Under the pieces are notes generated by a model, which did no database searches, was not told the origin of the DNA, and saw nothing but the letters and a program-made list of their open reading frames with translations. A stretch of DNA of 30,731 nt, taken from positions 1 to 30,731 of the IMG/VR virus record IMGVR_UViG_3300005530_000061, one strand, 5' to 3'. This DNA is from a virus. The position numbers and the translations under genes were made by a program. Positions 5,933 to 12,696 of the stretch are shown piece after piece (within the stretch, counting starts at the first letter, position 1; each line of letters begins with the position of its first letter).

Positions 5933-6644
5933 GGTGTTCGGCAATACGTTCCAAGGCGAGGGTCCTAGCACAGGGCGGCACTGCGTGTTCGTTCGGACCG
6001 CCAGGTGCAACCTGCACTGTGCGTGGTGCGATACCCCGTACACCTGGGCCTGGACACCACAGCTAGCACAGCGGCACCACTCACGTGTGGTGTACCAGAA
6101 GACCGAGGAGACGCAACTCCTAGACGTCGACGAGGTGGTAGCGCGTGTGACGGAGATCTGTGCTGCACCCACCACAGTCGTCGTCAGTGGTGGGGAGCCG
6201 CTGCTGCAGAAGGACGGTCTCCTCGCGTTGCGAAAGCCCTTGCACCTACTGGGACACCGCATTGAGGTCGAGACGGCTGGGACACGTACTCCTGGGCAGC
6301 TGGCACACCTGATCGACCAGTGGAACGTGTCCCCGAAGCTCCGCCACAGCGGCAACGAAGACTCGTTGCGCATCCAGCCGAACAACCTCCGGGAGTTCGC
6401 GGAGCTGGACCATGCCCACTTCAAGTTCGTGTGCCGGAACGTGGACGACCTGTGGGAGGTCGCGCGGGACTTCGTCTCACCCTACAAGATCCCACGCGCA
6501 CGAGTGTGGATCATGCCCGAGGGTACGACCCCAGACGTGATCCTGGAACGCATGCGGGAACTCGCTGACCCCGTGCTCGAGTACGGATGGAACCTGACCA
6601 CACGACTCCACACGCTGTTGTGGGGAGAGGAGCGAGGACGGTAG
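5913..6644 (+). CDS. queE: 7-carboxy-7-deazaguanine synthase QueE (radical SAM)
   Basis: A 243-residue radical S-adenosylmethionine enzyme. QueE turns 6-carboxytetrahydropterin into 7-carboxy-7-deazaguanine by ring contraction. Seen: the N-terminal SEVFGNTFQGEGPSTG motif, the iron-sulfur motif Cys32-x3-Cys36-x2-Cys39 (CNLHCAWC), and SGGEPLLQ for SAM binding. GTG at 5913 is chosen because the family normally begins a few residues before the E-x-F-x-x-x-Q-G-E-G motif. The frame is open back to 5802, but that stretch is low-complexity shadow of the zinc-finger gene. It ends in TAG directly followed by the folE ATG. Confidence 0.93.
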   Translation: MRLLISEVFGNTFQGEGPSTGRHCVFVRTARCNLHCAWCDTPYTWAWTPQLAQRHHSRVVYQKTEETQLLDVDEVVARVTEICAAPTTVVVSGGEPLLQKDGLLALRKPLHLLGHRIEVETAGTRTPGQLAHLIDQWNVSPKLRHSGNEDSLRIQPNNLREFAELDHAHFKFVCRNVDDLWEVARDFVSPYKIPRARVWIMPEGTTPDVILERMRELADPVLEYGWNLTTRLHTLLWGEERGR

Positions 6645-7253
6645 ATGACCACGCAGCAGGAGGACAAGGCCGGCCTACGGGCGGCGGTCGTCGAGATGGG
6701 TCAACAAGAGATGCTCGAGTTCGCGGTGCAACTCCAGCTCATGGCCCTCGGGTACGACGACACTGATCAGCACTTCGTACGGACGCCGCAACGTGTCGCA
6801 AAGGTGCTTCAGGAGTTCGCCCTGGGCAAGGACGAGACCCCGAAGGACATCCTCGAGGCGGTGTTCGACGACGAGCACGACTCCATGGTCGTGGTCGGCC
6901 CGACGCAGATCGTGTCGTTCTGCGCTCACCACATGCTCCCGGTACGAGGGCAGGCATGGGTCGGGTACATCCCCGACGGTCGTGTGGTGGGTATCTCGAA
7001 GCTGGCACGGATCGTGCACTTCTTCGGGAAGCGGTTCACCGTCCAGGAGCGCGTGACCCAACAGGTGGTGGAGGCGCTGATGCTGTACCTCGCACCGCTC
7101 GGGGCCATGTGTGTCATCCAGGCGGAGCACGGGTGCATGTCCATCCGGGGTGTCCGCGAGCCAACAGCAGTCACCTCGACCAGTGCGGTCCGGGGTGTGT
7201 TCAAGGACGACCCAGCTGCGCGGGAAGAGTTCCTGCGCCTCACAGGAAGGTAG
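6645..7253 (+). CDS. folE: GTP cyclohydrolase I FolE
   Basis: A 202-residue type I GTP cyclohydrolase. It opens GTP to 7,8-dihydroneopterin triphosphate, the first step of 7-deazaguanine synthesis. Seen: the zinc site Cys93 and His96 in SFCAHHMLP, plus Cys164 in AEHGCMSIRGV with His162 before it; the GISKLARIVHFFGKRFTVQERVT block is strongly family-like. ATG at 6645 abuts the queE stop with no gap. A phage-borne copy lets the virus raise flux from GTP beyond the host's folate needs. Here it clearly serves the deazaguanine module, because queD, queE and queC surround it. Confidence 0.95.
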   Translation: MTTQQEDKAGLRAAVVEMGQQEMLEFAVQLQLMALGYDDTDQHFVRTPQRVAKVLQEFALGKDETPKDILEAVFDDEHDSMVVVGPTQIVSFCAHHMLPVRGQAWVGYIPDGRVVGISKLARIVHFFGKRFTVQERVTQQVVEALMLYLAPLGAMCVIQAEHGCMSIRGVREPTAVTSTSAVRGVFKDDPAAREEFLRLTGR

Positions 7254-7257
7254 GCCG

Positions 7258-8061
7258 ATGCGCCTGTGCAACATCGTCCCGGTCTCGTTCCTCGACGACG
7301 TGCTCGACAGTGACGAGAGGACTCACCTCGTCATCGCTGACCGGATCGTCGAGGACGAGACCTACCTCGATTTCTACCAGGACCGGAAGGACCGCGGGGA
7401 CTTCATCATCCTCGACTCCTCCGCGTTCGAGACCGGAGCCGCGAACACCGACATGCTCATGGAGGCGTGGCACTACCTGCAGCCCAACGAGGTAGTGCTG
7501 CCGGACCTGTTCAACGCTCCGAACAAGTCCACCGAGTGGACGAAGGCACAACTACTCCGGATGCGTGAGCTGGGTCTACCGCCGAACGCGCGACTGATGG
7601 CAGTCCCGCACGGCAACACGCTCGAGGCGTACATGGAGTCAGCACGCACCCTGGCGAGCCTGACCGGCGTCAAGACGATCGGCATCCAGGAGGAGGTCCA
7701 GGAGCTGTTCGGCCAGCCACGCAGCCGGATCGTCAAGCTGTGCCAGCGGCTGCCTGTGACCATCCACCTGCTGGGATTCCAGGAGGACCTCGAGGACCTG
7801 AAGGACGAGTGGAACCAGCGGAACGTCCGCTCGGCGGACTCCGCGAAGCTCGTCGTGTGGGGCCTGAACGGCATGGCGGTACCGGTCGACGGCCGCATTC
7901 CGGAGTACCCGGGCCGGAAGAGTGTCGGTGGCGGTCTCGAGTACCTCAGCTACGACATCCCGGAGAAGGTCGAGGGCGTGGACCCGCCGAAGGTGAGCCG
8001 TGACGACGCGGTGAGCCGGATCCTCAGCAACATCAAGACGTGGCGGAAGGTGGTCCAGTAG
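7258..8061 (+). CDS. dpdA: DpdA-like DNA guanine transglycosylase
   Basis: A 267-residue protein related to tRNA-guanine transglycosylase and phage DpdA, which swap guanine in DNA for a 7-deazaguanine base. Seen: FIILDSSAFETG with Asp53 at the place of the TGT D-S-G-G motif, MAVPHGNTLEAYMESAR, TIGIQEE and HLLGFQ blocks in the order of a TGT barrel, and a late SADSAKLVVWG with Asp194 as a candidate second catalytic acid. ATG at 7258 follows the folE stop by four bases; the longer open frame is shadow. Unlike classical TGT, no C-x-C-x2-C zinc cluster is present and the protein is short. This fits phage DpdA forms. It is placed between folE and gat-queC. Confidence 0.85.
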   Translation: MRLCNIVPVSFLDDVLDSDERTHLVIADRIVEDETYLDFYQDRKDRGDFIILDSSAFETGAANTDMLMEAWHYLQPNEVVLPDLFNAPNKSTEWTKAQLLRMRELGLPPNARLMAVPHGNTLEAYMESARTLASLTGVKTIGIQEEVQELFGQPRSRIVKLCQRLPVTIHLLGFQEDLEDLKDEWNQRNVRSADSAKLVVWGLNGMAVPVDGRIPEYPGRKSVGGGLEYLSYDIPEKVEGVDPPKVSRDDAVSRILSNIKTWRKVVQ

Positions 8062-8062
8062 C

Positions 8063-9550
8063 GTGTGCGGGATCATGGGGGTCGTCTCGCTGGGCGTGCT
8101 CGACCACGGCTTCGAGTACGACCAGACGGTCAAGGACCTGCAGGAGACCTGGCACCGTGTAGCCGACCGCGGCCGGGACAGCTGGGGCTTCGCGTACGTC
8201 GGTGAGACCCACACCGTTCGGTTCACCAGCGCGTCCGACCCAGACTATGAGCGCGGGTGGGTCCGGCACACGCCGTACGTTGGTGTGGGAAACCGTCGGG
8301 GTGAGCCGACCACGGAGTGGGTCCAGACCAAGACGGACCACGACGTACAACCGTTCACCAGTCCGTCAGGCCGCTGGGTGTTCACCCACAACGGGACCAT
8401 CGCGAACGACAAGGAGATCTACGCCGACTCCACCGTCCCGGCACGTGAGTGGGACGTTCGCCCACCGACTCTGATCGACAGCTACGCCATCGGCGTGATG
8501 CTGGACCGTGAGGGGTGGGACGCAGGGATCCGCAAGCTGGTAGGGTCGTTCGCGATCCTCGCCATAGACACCAAGAACCCAGACCGGCTGTACGTCGCGT
8601 GCAACTACAAGCCGCTGTTCCTGCGCAGCCGGAGGACGCACCGCGGGCGCGTCGTACAGGTCGCGTCGCAGATGCGACACCTAGCCCACCACTACGACCC
8701 GTTCCTGGATCCCGGCATCCACGAGATCCCACCGTACAGCATCGGCTGGGTCACCGACCGGGAGATGGAGTTCGGGTCACTGTACGGGCCGAGCCCGAAC
8801 CTCGAGCGGGAGAAGGTTCTCGTGATCTGCTCCGGTGGGCTCGACAGCGGAACGGTCGCATGGCTGTACCACACGCGTGGCCTGGAGGTCGAGCTAGTCC
8901 ACTTCGAGTACGGTGCACGAGCACAGGGGCCCGAAGTCACTGCGGTTGAGGCGTTAGCCAACGCGATGCAGTGTCAGGCGACGTTCCTCACCGTGGACTT
9001 CTTCGCTCACCATGCGAAGTCAGTCCTCACCAACAAGGACCACGGCGAGATCACGAAGCAGCGTGACGGCGAAGCAGGCGCAGAGTTCGCCCACGAGTGG
9101 GTACCTGCACGCAACACAGTGTTCATGGCCCTGGCGATGGCGTACGCAGAGAAGCACGGGCACGACGTCATCGCGTTCGGTGCGAACATGGAAGAGGCAG
9201 GCGCCTACCCGGACAACGAACCTGAGATCATCAACCGGTTCAACGCCCTCGTGCCGTACGCGGTCAAGCCGTACAAGCGCCTGCGGATCGAGTCCCCGAC
9301 GGCGAACCTCGTCAAGCACGAGATCGTCCGTGAGGGCCTAGAGCATGGGATGCCGTTCGAGCTGACGTTCAGCTGCTACGAAGCCCAAGCGGGTCGCCAC
9401 TGCGGAACGTGCGGCCCCTGTGCCATGCGGAAGCGAGCTTTCGCCATGAACGGGACGGTCGACCCGGTCTTCTCGGATGCGTGCCAACGGTTCCACCCCA
9501 GCGAGAAGTGCGAACCCGGTCGCAACCATCCTGCAGCAGCGCTGTCGTGA
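8063..9550 (+). CDS. queC: Glutamine amidotransferase-QueC fusion (Gat-QueC)
   Basis: A 495-residue two-domain protein. The first half (about 1-235) is a class II glutamine amidotransferase: nucleophile Cys2 in MCGIMGVV, the ADRGRDSWGFA loop, and His109-Asn110-Gly111. The second half is QueC: PP-loop SGGLDSG (257-263) for ATP, and a zinc site of Cys438, Cys447, Cys450 and Cys453 (RHCGTCGPC). QueC makes preQ0 from 7-carboxy-7-deazaguanine. Gat-QueC fusions are known from crenarchaea that make archaeosine and from phages such as the 9g group with dG+ in DNA. GTG at 8063 exposes Cys2 at the exact family position. The amidotransferase half would supply ammonia from glutamine to form the amidine (G+). 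Confidence 0.92.
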   Translation: MCGIMGVVSLGVLDHGFEYDQTVKDLQETWHRVADRGRDSWGFAYVGETHTVRFTSASDPDYERGWVRHTPYVGVGNRRGEPTTEWVQTKTDHDVQPFTSPSGRWVFTHNGTIANDKEIYADSTVPAREWDVRPPTLIDSYAIGVMLDREGWDAGIRKLVGSFAILAIDTKNPDRLYVACNYKPLFLRSRRTHRGRVVQVASQMRHLAHHYDPFLDPGIHEIPPYSIGWVTDREMEFGSLYGPSPNLEREKVLVICSGGLDSGTVAWLYHTRGLEVELVHFEYGARAQGPEVTAVEALANAMQCQATFLTVDFFAHHAKSVLTNKDHGEITKQRDGEAGAEFAHEWVPARNTVFMALAMAYAEKHGHDVIAFGANMEEAGAYPDNEPEIINRFNALVPYAVKPYKRLRIESPTANLVKHEIVREGLEHGMPFELTFSCYEAQAGRHCGTCGPCAMRKRAFAMNGTVDPVFSDACQRFHPSEKCEPGRNHPAAALS

Positions 9551-9852
9551 GCGGGAACGCGTACGAGCGGCGGCCATGGCTCGAACAGTCAAACCCGCCG
9601 CCGATCGGCCTTGCGGAGCTGGATCACAAGCTCGCACGCGCGTACGAAAAGGTGCGCCGCGAGTACGGGCGCATGTCCGAGAAGCACCTGGAGTTGTGGA
9701 TGCACCCGGTCGACCTGCGTGAGATCGCCCGGTCGATGTTGTACGAGTTCGATGGGGACATCCACGCGTACCGAGGCTTGAAGGTGATTGACTCGACGGA
9801 AGTTGAACCCGGACACCCTGTGCTCCGATCGACGTGGAGTTGGACGTTGTGA
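9547..9852 (+). CDS. Hypothetical protein downstream of gat-queC
   Basis: A 101-residue protein with no recognised family, starting at GTG 9547 with a GTGA overlap to gat-queC. The N-terminal half is helical and charged (AELDHKLARAYEKVRREYGRMSEKHLELW), and the C-terminal half looks like beta strands (VIDSTEVEPGHPVLRSTWSW). It is the last gene before P2 and so closes the P1 operon. Its coupling to gat-queC suggests it is made together with the modification enzymes; any role in modification is unproven. Confidence 0.6.
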   Translation: MSGNAYERRPWLEQSNPPPIGLAELDHKLARAYEKVRREYGRMSEKHLELWMHPVDLREIARSMLYEFDGDIHAYRGLKVIDSTEVEPGHPVLRSTWSWTL

Positions 9853-9865
9853 CCGAAATCCCCAC

Positions 9866-9895
9866 TTGATTGTACAGTGGGTTCCACCTTATACT
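9866..9895 (+). promoter_or_regulatory. Promoter P2 (sigma70-type)
   Basis: TTGATT (9866-9871), an 18-bp spacer and TATACT (9890-9895), the same as P1, with shared flanks CACTTGATT and CACCTTATACTA. It lies in the short gap between the deazaguanine operon and the repair-polymerase operon. A 6-bp inverted repeat, cccact (9861-9866) and agtggg (9876-9881), overlaps the -35 and could be an operator. The leader to the first start (9919) is only about 15 bases. Confidence 0.85.
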
Positions 9896-9918
9896 AGACG
9901 TGTGCAGGAGGGTGAGAC

Positions 9919-10230
9919 GTGCAGCAGGAGGAACGGGGTCCTATCGTGAGGTTCGCAGTCGATGTGGAGCTCCCACCGGGGGTCCTCACACCGGCGTACC
10001 TGCAAGACGTGCTCATCCAGTTGGTCGGTGCGTCGTTCCGGCTGGAGTGGGACACGTGGGTGTCGCTCCTCAGCGTACACGTCGAACCGGATCAGCAAGT
10101 CCACTGGCGGCTCGACGAGCTGCTACCTACCGGAGAGGGGCAAGGGTATGACCACGACGGTCACGTTCAAGCGCAACAAGGAGACCAAGAACACGTGGCG
10201 CTACGAAGCGCCGGAGGGTGGGGCGGTTAG
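9919..10230 (+). CDS. Hypothetical protein, first gene behind P2
   Basis: A 103-residue ORF starting at GTG 9919, with GGAGGG about seven bases upstream. Residues 1-70 (VRFAVDVELPPGVLTPAYLQDVLIQLVGASFRLEW and onward) look like a real alpha-beta protein. The last 25 residues lie over the start of the next gene and are composition-poor (Gln, Gly, Asp, His), so the natural end is uncertain. An unusually long 83-base overlap with the next gene results. No family is recognised. Confidence 0.55.
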   Translation: MQQEERGPIVRFAVDVELPPGVLTPAYLQDVLIQLVGASFRLEWDTWVSLLSVHVEPDQQVHWRLDELLPTGEGQGYDHDGHVQAQQGDQEHVALRSAGGWGG

Positions 10231-10321
10231 CGGTTCGCTCTACGTGCTCAAGACCGCAGCAGGACCCAACCCACCGGAGGAGCTGACCGTCCAGGTCACC
10301 ACGCCACTCGAGAAGGTCTGA
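10148..10321 (+). CDS. 57-residue conserved-looking small phage protein
   Basis: A small protein starting at ATG 10148 behind a purine-rich GGAGAGGGGCAAGGG stretch. It reads MTTTVTFKRNKETKNTWRYEA, a Gly-rich turn, then SGSLYVLKTAAG and a short LTVQVTTPLEKV strand, so it is likely a small beta-rich protein. The T-F-K-R-x-K-E-T-K-N-T start resembles short hypothetical proteins of other actinobacterial phages (from memory, not searched). Its stop overlaps the next start (TGATG). The long overlap with the upstream ORF is odd. Confidence 0.65.
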   Translation: MTTTVTFKRNKETKNTWRYEAPEGGAVSGSLYVLKTAAGPNPPEELTVQVTTPLEKV

Positions 10322-10560
10322 TGCTGTCGTACGAAGTCGAGACCGCCGTCGCTGACCTCCGGCGCGAGATCGACACCGTTCGAAGCGAGATCGCGAGCGC
10401 CCGGCACGAACTCGACATGTTCAAGTCGCAGGACTTCTCAGCCGAGCGCAGGCACCTGCAACAGCAGATCGACGACTTGCGACGGGAGGTCGTCGAACTG
10501 CGCGAGACCCACAACGGACACAACCACCACGGTGCGGTGATCGCGGAGGCCGACTTCTGA
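10321..10560 (+). CDS. Coiled-coil protein
   Basis: A 79-residue protein that is almost entirely one long coiled coil: heptads of Leu, Ile and Val run through ETAVADLRREIDTVRSEIA and then RRHLQQQIDDLRREVVELRE. A short His-rich tail follows (HNGHNHHG). ATG at 10321 overlaps the previous stop as TGATG, and its own stop overlaps the next start in the same way, so translation is coupled. It probably dimerises or trimerises; the partner is unknown. The His-rich tail could bind metal. Confidence 0.65.
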   Translation: MLSYEVETAVADLRREIDTVRSEIASARHELDMFKSQDFSAERRHLQQQIDDLRREVVELRETHNGHNHHGAVIAEADF

Positions 10561-10955
10561 TGCCAACGTGGTCCAAGGACTTCGAAGCGCTGTCCGAAGA
10601 GGAGCGCGCGGAGATCAAGGCGTACCTTCACGACACGACCAAGACGCCACTCTCTGACCTCGAGCTACGGGCCGTGTACTGGCTCCGCGAGTGTGGGTTC
10701 GTCGAAGGTGCGGACTTCAACTGGCAGTACCGGATCGGCCAGTATGTCGTCGATCTGCTCCATCCAGGAGACCGCATCATCGAGTTGTACGGCTGTGGGT
10801 ACCACCAGCACGGGTGTCTCGGTCGACCATGGTGGCCGGATGTCATCGCAGCTGACGAACGACGCCAGAAGCGACTCGAAGCTGCCGGGTTCCAGTTCGA
10901 CGTGATCTGGAACTGCGAGGACGTCGAGTTCCGACTGATGGACCTGATGCAATGA
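10560..10955 (+). CDS. Vsr-like (EDxHD-type) endonuclease
   Basis: A 131-residue nuclease-like protein. The core strand YVVDLL (Asp65), then RIIELYGCGYHQHGC with Glu75, His82 and His84, then AADERRQKRLEAAGF (Asp99, Arg101, Arg102) and VIWNCED resemble very-short-patch repair endonuclease Vsr. In Vsr the matching segments are a G-C-F-W-H-x-H motif followed by a D-R-R-x-x-R-L-x-x-x-G-W helix and a V-x-W-x-C strand. The family includes T:G mismatch nicking enzymes and some homing endonucleases. It is coupled to its neighbours on both sides, so it behaves as an operon member, not an obvious insert. Its target is unknown; a DUF559-type nuclease is the alternative. Confidence 0.72.
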   Translation: MPTWSKDFEALSEEERAEIKAYLHDTTKTPLSDLELRAVYWLRECGFVEGADFNWQYRIGQYVVDLLHPGDRIIELYGCGYHQHGCLGRPWWPDVIAADERRQKRLEAAGFQFDVIWNCEDVEFRLMDLMQ

Positions 10956-11509
10956 GGGTGTGGCGCATCCCGTTCGGGGAACTCGACGACCAACGCGCCC
11001 TGGCGCAGCACCACGAGGTGCACATGCTGTACAACCTGCTGCAGCTGGGTCGGAACTGGAACGGGCTCTCGTTCCCAGACAACCTCGCGTACGTCATCGC
11101 GGTACACGACTCTGCGGTCGAGGAGATGCAGCTACGTGGGTTCAACGGCCACCAGACGCCACTACCCGAGCCACCAGGCGACCCAGGCGTGTGGCCGTGG
11201 CCAACCGAAGAGGATCTCCGCACCGACCGCTGGCACCTCGTACTTCGGTGGGACGGTGCGTACCAGGGGCGGATGCTCCCAGGACCGGAAGTCCAGGCAG
11301 AGTACGCTCGACTGATCGAGCGGTACGAAGCACAGGGTGGGTGCCTGCACGATGGCCCCGTTGAGAAGGGCGAGGGCAAACGGAAGGGGCTCGCCCTGTG
11401 CCTGTTGTGCAAGCGCGCTACCAGAGCGCAGGTGTGGCTGCCAAAGCAGCAACGCTACGAGACCGGGCCGTGGGAGCTCGGGGGATGGAGTAGGAACGAT
11501 GCGAACTGA
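10952..11509 (+). CDS. T4 endonuclease V (DenV)-like pyrimidine-dimer glycosylase with C-terminal Cys domain
   Basis: A 185-residue protein. Its N-terminal part matches the Pyr_excise family: GELDDQRALAQHHEVHMLY aligns in order with the S-E-L-A-D-Q-H-x-M-A-E-Y-R-E-L segment of T4 DenV. Glu22 sits at the catalytic glutamate, and LRGFNGHQTPL corresponds to the later R-G-F-N block. T4 DenV has Thr2 as nucleophile; here residue 2 is Arg, as far as the ATG 10952 start allows. The last 55 residues add a Cys-containing extension (GCLHDG, then LCLLCK) that may bind zinc. The role would be removal of UV photoproducts from phage DNA. The start overlaps the Vsr-like stop by ATGA. Confidence 0.65.
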   Translation: MRVWRIPFGELDDQRALAQHHEVHMLYNLLQLGRNWNGLSFPDNLAYVIAVHDSAVEEMQLRGFNGHQTPLPEPPGDPGVWPWPTEEDLRTDRWHLVLRWDGAYQGRMLPGPEVQAEYARLIERYEAQGGCLHDGPVEKGEGKRKGLALCLLCKRATRAQVWLPKQQRYETGPWELGGWSRNDAN

Positions 11510-12002
11510 CACGCTCGTCCGTGGCTCTGCTGATGTCGTGACGGTCGTCAGGCTGCGGAAGCACGACGTGTACAAGCGCCTCGATAAGGAGGGGTACGGT
11601 GACACGTACGTCCTTCGGTTCGGGATCGTGACGGACGTGCTGTACAACGGCGAGGACACCGCCATCACTGCGATCGAGTTCCGGCAGGCGTATGCAGGGC
11701 AACCTGTCGTCACGGAGCTCAAGGTCTTCGGGACGAACAGCGACCTCAAGCTGTTCTACGCGGAGCCGGAGGAGATCACGACCCACCTCGGGAGCATCCA
11801 CGATGACGCGATCAAGACGCTGGAGAAGGCTCAGCAGGAGCTGGCGCGTGCTCAGGTCCTGGTCGCGACCGTCGAGCAGGTGCGCCGAGAGACCGGTACG
11901 CTGCAGCTCATGGCTCCGATCACTTCCCCGACCGTCGAGGTCGAAGGTTCTCGCGTCGAACCACAGCCCGAGGAGGGGACGGATGAGCAGCCAGCTTTCT
12001 GA
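11499..12002 (+). CDS. Hypothetical protein with C-terminal coiled coil
   Basis: A 167-residue protein starting at ATG 11499, with GGAG and AGGAACG purines upstream. Residues 1-90 look like a small beta-rich domain (VVTVVRLRKHDVYKRLD, YVLRFGIVTDVLYNGEDTAI). Residues 95-130 form a helix (AIKTLEKAQQELARAQVLVA), followed by an acidic, Pro/Glu-rich tail. No family is recognised. It overlaps the DenV-like gene by 11 bases and the next gene by 20 bases. Confidence 0.6.
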   Translation: MRTDTLVRGSADVVTVVRLRKHDVYKRLDKEGYGDTYVLRFGIVTDVLYNGEDTAITAIEFRQAYAGQPVVTELKVFGTNSDLKLFYAEPEEITTHLGSIHDDAIKTLEKAQQELARAQVLVATVEQVRRETGTLQLMAPITSPTVEVEGSRVEPQPEEGTDEQPAF

Positions 12003-12696
12003 CGACGCGCGGTCCTACTTCGCGAAGTATCGCACGTGCTGCGGTACGCCCTTCGAAGCGTACCACCTCGAGGACTGCCCCCATGCGAACGTCGCCGAGG
12101 CTAAGGCATTCTCGCCGTATCCCCGTAACCAGCGCTCGGTCTTGCTGGACCTGGATGACCCGTGGCACAGGGCGATCGCCATGCTGCTTGACACCCACGA
12201 GACCAAGGGTGCTGACTACGCCCGGGACCACGACCAGTTCGACAACTTCCACACTACGTCGGAGCAGTTCAACCTCCAGCACTACGAGGCTGGAGAGTTC
12301 AACTGCGTGCAGAAGCTGGCCCGCCTGCGTAGCCTTCGTGCCAACGGTCGGGCACCGCAGAACGAGTCCGTTGAGGACACGTACAAGGATCTCGCGGTGT
12401 ATGGCGTCCTCACGTACGCCATGTACCTGCAAGCGGTACACGCGAGCAAACCACAGGTAGCCCAGGGCATCTCGAAGGCTCCCGAGGGATCTGTACCGGG
12501 TGAGTCTAATGTTGCCCAGACACAGATCCCTACGGAAACCCCAGGAGTGGAACGCGGGATTCCTGAGCAGTGTCGTGCCGACTTCGAGCGTGCGGGCGTG
12601 CACCACACGTGCGTCTTCCCACGGTACCACCGCCAGGGGGCTCAGGACGTTCAGCCGGATCGGCACTACCACCCGGCCGTGGGATACTGGGAGTGA
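11983..12696 (+). CDS. DUF1599 / nucleotide modification associated (Nmad1)-type protein
   Basis: A 237-residue protein starting at ATG 11983 behind AGGAGG. Residues 60-155 carry the pattern of DUF1599, named nucleotide modification associated domain 1: HETKGADYARDHDQFDNF, then FNCVQKLARLRSL, then NESVEDTYKDLAVYGVLTYA. The conserved K-x-x-D-Y, N-F, R-L and E-S-x-x-D-x-x-x-D-L-x-x-Y features are all present. The N-terminus has CCGTPFEAYHLEDCPH (possible metal site). Known for the family: comparative genomics links it to phages with modified DNA bases; its reaction is not established. Its presence beside the deazaguanine operon supports a nucleotide-related role. It overlaps the polymerase start by GTGA. 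Confidence 0.7.
   Translation: MSSQLSDDARSYFAKYRTCCGTPFEAYHLEDCPHANVAEAKAFSPYPRNQRSVLLDLDDPWHRAIAMLLDTHETKGADYARDHDQFDNFHTTSEQFNLQHYEAGEFNCVQKLARLRSLRANGRAPQNESVEDTYKDLAVYGVLTYAMYLQAVHASKPQVAQGISKAPEGSVPGESNVAQTQIPTETPGVERGIPEQCRADFERAGVHHTCVFPRYHRQGAQDVQPDRHYHPAVGYWE

Noticed and set aside
10560-10955. Recent homing endonuclease insertion
   Set aside because: The Vsr-like gene is coupled to both neighbours by exact overlaps and has no flanking repeats or interrupted host gene, so an insert is not supported.
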